Positions 1-6,489 of a DNA stretch of 24,825 bases are shown here, piece by piece. This DNA is from an uncultured Fibrobacter sp. (GTDB lineage: Bacteria > Fibrobacterota > Fibrobacteria > Fibrobacterales > Fibrobacteraceae). The stretch covers positions 1-24,825 of the forward strand of contig NZ_CALEFV010000053.1 in the NCBI RefSeq assembly GCF_937877005.1. Direction: 5' to 3'. The notes beneath the pieces are model-generated. The model was not told where the DNA came from. It saw nothing but the letters and a program-made list of their open reading frames with translations, and made no database searches. Each line of letters opens with the position of its first letter. The first letter of the stretch is position 1. Both the position numbers and the translations under genes were made by a program.

Positions 1-983
1 CCTACAACCTGCAGTACTATAAGCCCGGCCATCCCGAAACCGAGATCGCCTACATGGGCTGCCGCACCCGCGTGATCGGCAACAACTATGACCCGACCCG
101 CGAAATTTCTTATGGTCGCGGCAACCTGAGCTTCACTTCCATCAACCTCCCGCGCATCGCCATCAAGATGAAGTCGGTGGATCTGTTCTTCAAGGAACTT
201 GACCGCATGCTGCAGCTTGTGAGCGACCAGCTCATGGAACGCTTTGCCGTGCAGAGCAAGCGCAAGGTGAAGAACTTCCCGTTCCTCATGGGACAGGGCG
301 TGTGGATCGATTCCGACAAGCTCGGCTGGGAAGACACCGTGGGCGAAGTCATCAAGCATGGTACCCTTTCCATTGGCTTTATCGGCCTTGCAGAAACCTT
401 GGTGATGCTTACGGGCAAGCACCACGGTGAATCCGAAGCCTCCCAGGAACTGGGTCTCAAGATTATCGGCCACATGCGCGAATTCTGCGACAAGGAATCC
501 AAGCGCCTCGGGCTCAACTTCAGCCTGCTTGCAACACCTGCCGAAGGCCTTTCCGGTCGCTTCGTGCGTATGGACAAGAAGAAGTTCGGCATCATTCCGG
601 GCGTGACCGACCGCGATTACTACACCAACTCCTTCCATGTGCCGGTGTACTACAAGATTTCTGCATTCAAGAAGCTCTCGCTCGAGGCTCCGTACCATGC
701 GCTCACCAATGCGGGCCACATCAGCTACATCGAACTCGATGGCGACCCGACGCAGAACCTGGACGCTTTCGAAAAGATCGTGCACCACATGGCGAAGGTG
801 GGAATCGGCTATGGTTCCATCAACCATCCGGTGGACCGTGACCCCGTCTGCGGATTTGTTGGAGTTATCGGAGACTGCTGCCCCCGCTGCGGACGCACCG
901 ACGGACACGCCATTTCCGAAGAAAAACTGGCTGAACTGCGTAAACTTTATCCGGGTATGCCCGCCTTCAAGGGCATCCGTTAA
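1..983 (+). CDS. nrdD: Anaerobic ribonucleoside-triphosphate reductase, large subunit (3' part; lacks glycyl-radical domain)
   Basis: Class III ribonucleotide reductase, which makes deoxynucleotides from NTPs in the anaerobic cytoplasm. The frame is already open at position 3, so the gene begins outside the window. The NrdD-typical stretch RGNLSFTSINLPR lies just after the window edge. Near the C-terminus is a Cys-rich zinc knuckle (Cys codons at 849, 876, 879 and 888). The protein then ends about 30 residues later, without the RVxGYL glycyl-radical loop that should follow. That loop is encoded by the next ORF, 25 bp downstream in a different frame with its own ribosome binding site. The expected first Cys of the knuckle (CxxC) is Asp (codon 840), while an extra Cys sits beside the third. 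Family identification is firm; the split is seen directly in the sequence. Confidence 0.93.
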   Translation, partial: YNLQYYKPGHPETEIAYMGCRTRVIGNNYDPTREISYGRGNLSFTSINLPRIAIKMKSVDLFFKELDRMLQLVSDQLMERFAVQSKRKVKNFPFLMGQGVWIDSDKLGWEDTVGEVIKHGTLSIGFIGLAETLVMLTGKHHGESEASQELGLKIIGHMREFCDKESKRLGLNFSLLATPAEGLSGRFVRMDKKKFGIIPGVTDRDYYTNSFHVPVYYKISAFKKLSLEAPYHALTNAGHISYIELDGDPTQNLDAFEKIVHHMAKVGIGYGSINHPVDRDPVCGFVGVIGDCCPRCGRTDGHAISEEKLAELRKLYPGMPAFKGIR

Positions 984-1008
984 AAATTTCTAGTAAGGAG
1001 AATCAACA

Positions 1009-1155
1009 ATGTCTGAAAAAGAACTGAACAAGTATGGTGAAGGAATCGGATTCGAACGCATCCGCCGCATCACGGGCTACCTCGTCGGTACCGTCGATCG
1101 CTTCAACAACGCCAAGCGTGCCGAAGTGAACGATCGCGTGAAGCACGGTGTGTAA
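1009..1155 (+). CDS. nrdD: Stand-alone glycyl-radical domain of class III ribonucleotide reductase (48 aa)
   Basis: A 48-residue ORF that corresponds to the extreme C-terminus of conventional NrdD proteins. It contains RRITGYLVG, in which Gly23 is the expected radical-bearing residue, followed by RFNNAKRAEVNDRVKH, matching the usual NrdD end. A clear Shine-Dalgarno (AAGGAG, 994-999) lies 9 nt before the ATG. A TAA closes the upstream nrdD frame, and this ORF is in another frame, so it must be translated independently. Inference: it docks onto the large subunit and is activated there by NrdG, much as GrcA/YfiD acts as a separate glycyl-radical part for pyruvate formate-lyase. Here it is the only copy of the domain visible. 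A frameshift in the assembly is unlikely because the Shine-Dalgarno and start are well formed. Confidence 0.9.
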   Translation: MSEKELNKYGEGIGFERIRRITGYLVGTVDRFNNAKRAEVNDRVKHGV

Positions 1156-1196
1156 TTCCTGGGTTCACCTAGGTAGTTACCTGCTGTAGATTATCA

Positions 1197-1225
1197 TGGC
1201 GGGCAATGTCCCGCCATTCTTTTTT
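1197..1225 (+). terminator. Intrinsic terminator between the glycyl-radical ORF and nrdG
   Basis: A perfect 7-bp stem, TGGCGGG (1197-1203) with CCCGCCA (1210-1216), loop CAATGT, followed by TTCTTTTTT. It sits inside the nrd cluster, 15 bp before the nrdG start, so it probably acts as a partial terminator that keeps activase transcripts below those of the reductase. Confidence 0.75.
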
Positions 1226-1239
1226 CAAGAAGAGAGATC

Positions 1240-1803
1240 ATGGAACAAGAAGAAACGCCGAGGCTTCGCATTGCGGGGATTGAACCCGAATCCTTCGTGG
1301 ATGGACCCGGTATTCGTATGACGATTTTTACCCAGGGTTGCCACCATCATTGTCCGGGTTGCCATAATCCGCAGACGCATGATTTTAACGGTGGACATTT
1401 TATCGGAATAGATGAAATCCTTTCGATGATTGAGGAAAACCCGCTGCTGGATGGCGTCACCTTTAGTGGCGGAGATCCCTTGGAACAGGCCGCGGCACTC
1501 GTGCCGCTTGCACGCGAAATCAAGGAACGTGGCATGAACCTCGTGATTTACACGGGTTATACCTATGAACGCATCATGGAACTTTCTAATGAAAGACCAG
1601 ACATGTTCGAGTTGCTGACTTTCGCGGATATGCTGATTGACGGTCCGTTTGTCATGGCGAAAAAATCCCTGGAACTCAAGTTTAGGGGCTCCAGCAACCA
1701 GCGCATTATCGATGTGCAGGAAAGCCTGACTCAGGGACATGTGGTCTTGCACCAGATCCAACTGGACGAAATGCAAAAAAAGCCCGAGGCCGTTCTTTCG
1801 TAA
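1240..1803 (+). CDS. nrdG: Anaerobic ribonucleotide reductase activating protein (radical SAM)
   Basis: A 187-residue radical-SAM activase. It uses S-adenosylmethionine and a [4Fe-4S] cluster to generate the glycyl radical on the reductase. The cluster motif CHHHCPGC is at Cys34, Cys38 and Cys41, in the short N-terminal position typical of activases. FVDGPGIR precedes it and SGGDPLEQ (the SAM-binding GGE-like region) follows. The size is close to that of other NrdG proteins, with a slightly extended C-terminus. The start has a weak purine-rich site (AGAAGAGAG). The gene lies 84 bp after the glycyl-radical ORF and is separated from it by an intrinsic terminator, so expression may depend on readthrough. 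Its substrate would be the separate 48-residue protein rather than the end of NrdD. Confidence 0.93.
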   Translation: MEQEETPRLRIAGIEPESFVDGPGIRMTIFTQGCHHHCPGCHNPQTHDFNGGHFIGIDEILSMIEENPLLDGVTFSGGDPLEQAAALVPLAREIKERGMNLVIYTGYTYERIMELSNERPDMFELLTFADMLIDGPFVMAKKSLELKFRGSSNQRIIDVQESLTQGHVVLHQIQLDEMQKKPEAVLS

Positions 1804-1829
1804 CCGCGGGTGAATTTATTTGTTATGCG

Positions 1830-1856
1830 AGGCTAGCCGTGCGGCTAGCCTTTTTT
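1830..1856 (+). terminator. Intrinsic terminator after nrdG
   Basis: Stem AGGCTAGCC (1830-1838) with GGCTAGCCT (1843-1851), loop GTGC, followed directly by six T. It ends the nrd cluster and overlaps the stop codon of the converging lipoprotein gene. Confidence 0.88.
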
Positions 1857-2181
1857 ATTGCTGCTGCCCGTTGACGAAGTACTGACAGTCTTCCATGACT
1901 TGATCGAAGAGCTCGTCGCGATTTATGCCCGTGTAGGTCGTATCGTTATCTTCCATGTGGTAGGAATTCATGTACTCCTCGAACTGGACGGTCGTGTCAT
2001 CTATCCAGGTGTAGATCTCGGTAATATTCCATTCGGGATAGGTATATTTCCAGACCTTGTCCGTCTTGGTAAAGTTGCAGCCGGGTTCCTCGGGCTCGGG
2101 AGCGGCGCTCGACTTATCGTCTCCGCAGGCGGAAAGGCAGAATGCCGCTGCAAGAGTAACAAGCCAAAGTCTACATTTCAT
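1855..2181 (-). CDS. Small putative lipoprotein, function unknown
   Basis: A 108-residue protein with a lipoprotein signal: basic MKCR, hydrophobic core, and lipobox LSAC with Cys19 as the lipidated residue, then CGDDKSS. The mature part is about 90 residues, acidic and rich in Tyr and Trp (KVWKYTYPEWNITEIYTW), with two further Cys that could form a disulphide. A good Shine-Dalgarno (AAGGAG) precedes the start. The gene ends against the nrdG terminator and lies downstream of bioB, from which it is separated by terminator-like hairpins, so it is probably its own transcription unit. I do not recognise the family. A small cell-envelope lipoprotein is as far as the sequence goes. Confidence 0.75.
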   Translation of the reverse strand: MKCRLWLVTLAAAFCLSACGDDKSSAAPEPEEPGCNFTKTDKVWKYTYPEWNITEIYTWIDDTTVQFEEYMNSYHMEDNDTTYTGINRDELFDQVMEDCQYFVNGQQQ

Positions 2182-2234
2182 GAGAACTCCTTATTCTGTT
2201 TATTCAACGAAAAGATAGTTTTTTGGGGGGAAAA

Positions 2235-2321
2235 CAAAAAAGCCACTCTGGTGGATGTATCTCGTCTAGAGACATGCGGCCCGCCGGAGCGACGCCATCC
2301 TTCTTTATCCACCAGAAGGGC
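2235..2321 (-). terminator. Large structured terminator-like element between bioB and the lipoprotein gene
   Basis: On the minus strand, segment 2307-2321 pairs with 2242-2256 over 13 of 15 positions (a 10-bp uninterrupted core, CTGGTGGAT plus one pair). The 3' side is followed immediately by six T (plus-strand A run 2236-2241). About 50 nt of GC-rich sequence with further small pairings sits inside the long stem. It reads as a terminator with an elaborated loop; a structured leader RNA for the small lipoprotein gene is possible, but it fits no riboswitch consensus I can recall. Confidence 0.5.
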
Positions 2322-2378
2322 TCAATGATTAATATAGTTTTTTTGATCAGCCTGGGCTAGAAAAAAGTGAAAAGCGCT

Positions 2379-2393
2379 ATTCCAGTTTGGAAT
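2379..2393 (-). terminator. Short hairpin just after the bioB stop codon
   Basis: ATTCCA (2379-2384) and TGGAAT (2388-2393) form a 6-bp stem with a 3-nt loop, three bases beyond the bioB stop. On the minus strand it is followed by a T-rich tract with interruptions. A weak terminator or 3'-end stabiliser for bioB. Confidence 0.4.
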
Positions 2394-2395
2394 GT

Positions 2396-3370
2396 CTACG
2401 ATCCGATGAATCCGTGCGGTTTGAATCCGAGGCCCTTCACGAGTTCGAAGTCCTTGCAGCTATTGACGCCTGCGGTGGTGAGCATGTCGTCGGTGATGGC
2501 TGCGTTCGCGCCGCTCTTGAAGGCGCGCTTGCCGTCGTCGCCCAGTACACCGCGGCCGCCCGCGAGGCGGATGAATGCTTTCGGGTTGATGAACCTGTAA
2601 ATTGCCACGATGCGGCAGAACTCGTCGTTCGTGAGTTTCGGGAGGTTCTCGTAGGGCGTGCCCGGAATGGCGTTCAGCACGTTCACCGGCGTGGACTTGA
2701 CGCCAAGCTTGCGGAGATCGAGGCACATGTCGATGCGGTCTTCCATCGTTTCGCCAAGGCCCATGATGCCGCCGCTGCAGATTTCGAGTCCTGCGGCAAG
2801 GGCGTTTTGGAGGGCTGCAATCTTGTCGTCGTAGGTGTGCGTGGTGCACACGTCGGGGAAGTGCCTGCGGTAGGTTTCCAGGTTGTTGTGGAAGCGGGTG
2901 AGGCCGGCTTCTTTCAGCTTGTCGAACTGTTCCCTGTTCAGGAGGCCTGCCGAAAGGCATACGGAAAGCTTGGTTTCTTTCTTGAGGCGGCGAATGGCTT
3001 CGGAGATCTGTTCCACGTCGCGGTTCGAGAGCGTGCGGCCCGAAGTGACGATGGAGTATCGCGGAATGCCTGCGGCTTCTTTCTTCTTCGCATCGGCTAC
3101 GATTTCGTCGGCGCTGAGCAGCTTGTATTCGGGGGCGCCGGTGTGGTAGTAGCTACTCTGGGCGCAGTACTTGCAGTTTTCGGAGCAACGCCCGCTGCGA
3201 GCGTTCACGATGGAGCAAAAGTCAAAATCGTTGCCGTGGAACTTTTCGCGGATTTCGTTCGCGGCAGCGCAGAGTTCGTCGAGGTTTTCACCTAAAAGCT
3301 TGATTGCTTCTTCGCGCGTGATTTCGTATCCTTGCAATACCTTTAACTTGAGATTTTCGATAAAAGACAT
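2396..3370 (-). CDS. bioB: Biotin synthase (radical SAM), probably the obligate-anaerobe type
   Basis: Inserts sulphur into dethiobiotin, the last step of biotin synthesis. 324 residues, normal length. The radical-SAM cluster motif CSENCKYC has Cys62, Cys66 and Cys69. ICSGGIMGLGET (Cys198) and the Arg of IRLAGGR (Arg268) match BioB landmarks. At the place where E. coli BioB has auxiliary-cluster ligand Cys97, my hand alignment puts Ser106 (RYSIVTSGR); the Cys128 equivalent is Cys138. The SGRCSENCKYCAQS wording is that of anaerobes, for which a Type II BioB with a 4Fe-5S auxiliary cluster has been reported; assignment to that type is inference. Shine-Dalgarno AAGGAG lies 6 nt before the ATG. 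No other bio genes are adjacent. The gene is divergent from the phosphate operon. Confidence 0.93.
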   Translation of the reverse strand: MSFIENLKLKVLQGYEITREEAIKLLGENLDELCAAANEIREKFHGNDFDFCSIVNARSGRCSENCKYCAQSSYYHTGAPEYKLLSADEIVADAKKKEAAGIPRYSIVTSGRTLSNRDVEQISEAIRRLKKETKLSVCLSAGLLNREQFDKLKEAGLTRFHNNLETYRRHFPDVCTTHTYDDKIAALQNALAAGLEICSGGIMGLGETMEDRIDMCLDLRKLGVKSTPVNVLNAIPGTPYENLPKLTNDEFCRIVAIYRFINPKAFIRLAGGRGVLGDDGKRAFKSGANAAITDDMLTTAGVNSCKDFELVKGLGFKPHGFIGS

Positions 3371-3394
3371 GCTGCGCTCCTTGTTGCGCGCCCA

Positions 3395-3423
3395 AATATA
3401 GAAAAGTATCCTTGATTTGAAAG
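3395..3423 (-). promoter_or_regulatory. Candidate bioB promoter
   Basis: On the minus strand there is a TATATT -10 box (3395-3400), the same hexamer seen at other promoters in this window, with a weak -35 (about TTTCAA/CTTTCA) 16-17 bp upstream. That -35 overlaps the first unit of the 11-bp repeat array, so a factor bound to the array could also affect bioB. Confidence 0.4.
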
Positions 3424-3498
3424 AGTTGTGAAAGGAATGTAAAGTCTGTGTAAAGTGATGTAAAGCCTTTGTAAAGTCCAGATAAAACCTTTGGAAAG
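3420..3498 (+). promoter_or_regulatory. Tandem Pho-box-like array (eight ~11-bp units) upstream of pit-phoB-phoR
   Basis: The core AAAG recurs at 3420, 3431, 3441, 3452, 3462, 3473, (AAAA at 3484) and 3495, that is at steps of 11, 10, 11, 10, 11, 11 and 11 bp, one helical turn each. Four central units are exact TGTAAAG (3438, 3449, 3459, 3470). PhoB-family regulators are known to bind direct repeats with an 11-bp period. The array stands directly before an operon that encodes a phosphate permease and a PhoB/PhoR pair, so autoregulation by this PhoB is the natural reading. The word differs from the E. coli CTGTCAT box. Binding is inferred. Confidence 0.7.
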
Positions 3499-3560
3499 TG
3501 CGATTTCTGAGTCTTGCGCATCGCTCCGGGGCTTTTTACTTTAAGGTCCGCGAGGTTTTT

Positions 3561-5795
3561 ATGACGACTTTTTATATCATTCTTGTGGCGATGTTGCTGG
3601 TGCTTGCCCTGTTCGACTTGTTCGTGGGTGTCAGTAACGATGCTGTGAATTTTTTGAGTTCCGCCGTAGGAAGCAAGGCATTTAAGTATAAAACCCTGAT
3701 GATCTTTGCTGCGGTAGGAGTTTTTTGTGGAGCCACCTTCAGCAGTGGCATGATGGATATTGCGCGGCATGGCATTTATATGCCCCAGTATTACACCTTC
3801 GCCGAACTCATGTGCGTGTATGCGGCGGTGATGTTTACCGATGTAATCCTCTTGGATATATTCAACTCCTACGGAATGCCCACTTCCACTACCGTTTCCA
3901 TGGTCTTCGAACTGTTGGGGGCTTCGGTCGCTATAGCCAGTATCAAGATCCTGGGGGACGATTCCCTGGCTTTAGGGAACCTCATTAATACTTCCAAGGC
4001 CCTGACGGTGATTATGGGCATCTTCCTCTCGGTGGCCATCGCCTTTGTGGTGGGCCTTGCTGTGCAATATGTAACTCGCCTGATATTCTCTTTTGGCTAC
4101 AAGAAAAAACTCCGTTACTTTGTAGGGATTTTCGGCAGCGTATCCCTTACCTCCATCTTCTACTTTATCCTTGTCAAGGGGCTCAAGAATATGAGTTTTG
4201 TGGGTGAAGGGTACAAGACCTTCCTCTCGGAAAACGAGATGTTCCTTATTATGGCCATGTTCGTGGGCTTTTTTGCGATATGCCATTTGCTCCATGCCGT
4301 TGGCGTGAACGTATTGAAGGTGATTATCGCTTTTGGTACCTTCTCCCTGGCACTTGCTTTTGCTGGAAATGACTTGGTGAACTTCGTAGGAGTGCCCCTG
4401 ACCAGCCTCTCTTCTGTGCAGCACTTGCTTAGCGATTCCGGTAATCCTCTAGATTACAATATGTCTTTCCTGTTGCAGTCGGAACCGGGACAGTGGTACC
4501 TTCTGATGATTGCGGGCCTTATCATGGTCCTTTCCTTGGTGTTTTCCAAAAAGGCGAAGAACGTGGTAAAGACGTCCGTTTCCTTGGCTGCCCAGAATTC
4601 CTCAGATGAAATTTTCGGAACTAACCCGGTAGCCCGGGCACTGGTTCGCGGGTCCAATGCTGTGGTCAAGTTCGTTTCTAGTCTTGTTCCAAGGAAGATT
4701 TCTAATAAACTTAATTCGCGGTTCAATACCAAGCAGATGATTTTGGAAGAAGAAGGAGCCGCCTTCGACCTGCTGCGTGCCTGCGTGAACCTGATGCTGG
4801 CTAGTTCCCTTATTGCACTTGGAACCTCTCTCAAGCTGCCCCTTTCCACCACTTATGTGACTTTCATGGTGGCCATGGGTACAAGCCTTGCGGACAGAGC
4901 CTGGAACAGGGAAACAGCGGTGTATCGCATTACGGGAGTACTCTCGGTAATCGGTGGTTGGTTCTTGACCGCCTTTGCCGCCTTTGCCAGCGCCTCGGTG
5001 GTAGCCGTGGTTCTTCATCTGGGAGGACTTCCCGCGATTTTCGCGCTGTTTGCGGTGGTCATTTTTGTCCTGGTCAGGTCAAATTTGAAATACCGTGAAA
5101 ACAGGAAGGACAAGACGGAAGAACGGTTTGAGAAAATCCTTGCTGCAAGTCCCGAAAGCAAGGTGTACCCGCTAATACAGGATTACAGTCGCGGAGAATG
5201 GAGTGAAATCCTTCGGTGGTGTGCAGATTGCTACGAAAAACTGCTGGTGGGCCTTTTACGTGAAGACCTGGGAGAACTCCGGTCGGTGAACAAGAAAGTG
5301 AAAATCTTGAAGAAACACGTGCAACGGAACCGACGCCATGGAACCCTTTGTACGGAAAGGCTTGCCCAGGAAGATTTGGTGGTAAAGAACTTTTTCCTGT
5401 ATCAGGCCAACGATTTTATGGGAGACGCCCTGTTCAGTCTAGAACAGATTTCGTCTCCGTGCAAGAACCATGTGGATAACGGCTTTAGCCCCGTGGATAA
5501 GGAAAAGCGGAAGAAACTTTTGCGGGTGGCCGCCCATGTGAGACAGAAAATAGAATATACGGCCGATATGGTGGAATCTATGGATTTCAGCTGCTATGAC
5601 GATGTGCGCAATCAATTGCGCGAAGAAGGCTCCAAAATTTTCGGTGAACGGAAAGCGGAAATGATGAAGGCAAGTTCAGAAAATATCAGGGCGGAAATCC
5701 TTTATTTAACTATTCTTTACGAGTCCTGGGCTTTGTTGGACTCGGTAGGATCCGTGGCCAAGGCCAGCAGGAAGTTCCTAACCGTAAAGCAATGA
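3561..5795 (+). CDS. PiT-family inorganic phosphate permease fused to a PhoU-like C-terminal domain
   Basis: A 744-residue inner-membrane phosphate transporter. The two PiT signature repeats are present: SNDAVN (residues 25-30) and AGNDLVN (268-274), each in a hydrophobic multi-helix half, with GMPTSTT and KLPLSTT as the paired substrate loops. From about residue 520 the protein is soluble, charged and helical (about 220 residues), resembling PhoU, which in other bacteria connects phosphate transport to PhoR signalling. I start at ATG 3561 (GAGG 5 nt upstream) rather than the in-frame GTG at 3498, because the latter overlaps the repeat array and adds a non-hydrophobic leader. It is the first gene of a tight operon with phoB (16-bp gap) and phoR. 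Transport of Pi by a cation-coupled mechanism is known for the family; the regulatory role of the tail is inference. Confidence 0.9.
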   Translation: MTTFYIILVAMLLVLALFDLFVGVSNDAVNFLSSAVGSKAFKYKTLMIFAAVGVFCGATFSSGMMDIARHGIYMPQYYTFAELMCVYAAVMFTDVILLDIFNSYGMPTSTTVSMVFELLGASVAIASIKILGDDSLALGNLINTSKALTVIMGIFLSVAIAFVVGLAVQYVTRLIFSFGYKKKLRYFVGIFGSVSLTSIFYFILVKGLKNMSFVGEGYKTFLSENEMFLIMAMFVGFFAICHLLHAVGVNVLKVIIAFGTFSLALAFAGNDLVNFVGVPLTSLSSVQHLLSDSGNPLDYNMSFLLQSEPGQWYLLMIAGLIMVLSLVFSKKAKNVVKTSVSLAAQNSSDEIFGTNPVARALVRGSNAVVKFVSSLVPRKISNKLNSRFNTKQMILEEEGAAFDLLRACVNLMLASSLIALGTSLKLPLSTTYVTFMVAMGTSLADRAWNRETAVYRITGVLSVIGGWFLTAFAAFASASVVAVVLHLGGLPAIFALFAVVIFVLVRSNLKYRENRKDKTEERFEKILAASPESKVYPLIQDYSRGEWSEILRWCADCYEKLLVGLLREDLGELRSVNKKVKILKKHVQRNRRHGTLCTERLAQEDLVVKNFFLYQANDFMGDALFSLEQISSPCKNHVDNGFSPVDKEKRKKLLRVAAHVRQKIEYTADMVESMDFSCYDDVRNQLREEGSKIFGERKAEMMKASSENIRAEILYLTILYESWALLDSVGSVAKASRKFLTVKQ

Positions 5796-5811
5796 TTTTG
5801 CAGGATGCCTT

Positions 5812-6489
5812 ATGATATATATTGTTGAAGATGATGCCGAAGTCCGGGAAATGGAAGCTTACGCTTTAAAAAGTAGCGGTTTCGAGGTATTGGCCTTTGA
5901 TTGTGGCAAGGCCGTGGATGAACAGGTGAAGGTCAATGTGCCGGATTTGTTTATTCTGGATATCATGCTTCCTGGAGAAGATGGCCTGAGTATCCTCAAG
6001 CGTCTGCGAAGCCAGGAAAATACAAGGGATATTCCGGTCATCATGCTTACGGCAAAGGGAACGGAACTGGACAAGGTAAAAGGTCTGGACTTGGGTGCCG
6101 ATGACTATATGGCAAAGCCTTTCGGAATCCTGGAACTGATTTCCAGGGTGCGGGCGGTTCTCCGTCGTTCTGATCGGGGGGCCGAGGAATCGGAGGTATC
6201 GGAATTTTTTTCTGTCGGCAATGTGGAATTGGATGATAGGCGCCACCTGGTACGGGTAAAAGGGAATGCGGTCGACTTGACTTTTAAGGAATATGAATTG
6301 CTGAAATTGTTGATGTCTCACCCTGGAATGGTCTATTCCCGTCAGCAGATTCTGGAAAAAATATGGGGCATTGATTTTGATATGGACACACGCACTGTGG
6401 ATATGCACGTGAAAACCCTCCGGCAGAAGTTGGGGGACCAGGGGTCCATCGTACAAACCGTCAGAAACGTAGGGTATAAGGCGCTATGA
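5812..6489 (+). CDS. phoB: PhoB-type response regulator (OmpR family)
   Basis: A 225-residue two-component transcription factor. The receiver domain (residues 1-115) has the acidic pair Asp7/Asp8, phosphoacceptor Asp50 in LDIMLPGEDG, Thr80 and Lys102, all the conserved receiver residues. The C-terminal winged-helix DNA-binding domain (about 130-225) includes FKEYELLKLL and RTVDMHVKTLRQKL, the OmpR/PhoB recognition region. AGGA lies 9 nt before the start. The stop overlaps the phoR start (ATGA), implying translational coupling. Named PhoB from its position between a phosphate permease and its kinase and from the 11-bp repeat array upstream; the fold alone would only say OmpR family. Confidence 0.85.
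   Translation: MIYIVEDDAEVREMEAYALKSSGFEVLAFDCGKAVDEQVKVNVPDLFILDIMLPGEDGLSILKRLRSQENTRDIPVIMLTAKGTELDKVKGLDLGADDYMAKPFGILELISRVRAVLRRSDRGAEESEVSEFFSVGNVELDDRRHLVRVKGNAVDLTFKEYELLKLLMSHPGMVYSRQQILEKIWGIDFDMDTRTVDMHVKTLRQKLGDQGSIVQTVRNVGYKAL

Noticed and set aside
960..1011. Sequencing frameshift as the cause of the nrdD split
   Set aside because: A stop, a 25-bp spacer with good Shine-Dalgarno, and a new ATG lie between the frames. One indel would not create these, though raw reads should still be inspected.
1171..1182. AGGTAGTTACCT inverted repeat after the glycyl-radical ORF as an operator
   Set aside because: Only 5 bp per arm with no promoter beside it; not above chance.
2235..2321. Known riboswitch upstream of the small lipoprotein gene
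   Set aside because: The bases do not match any riboswitch consensus I can recall, and the gene has no metabolic link; kept only as a structured terminator-like element.
2387..3295. 302-codon open frame opposite bioB, and a similar one opposite argF (8071-9030)
   Set aside because: Both are antisense shadows of well-identified genes without plausible starts or motifs.
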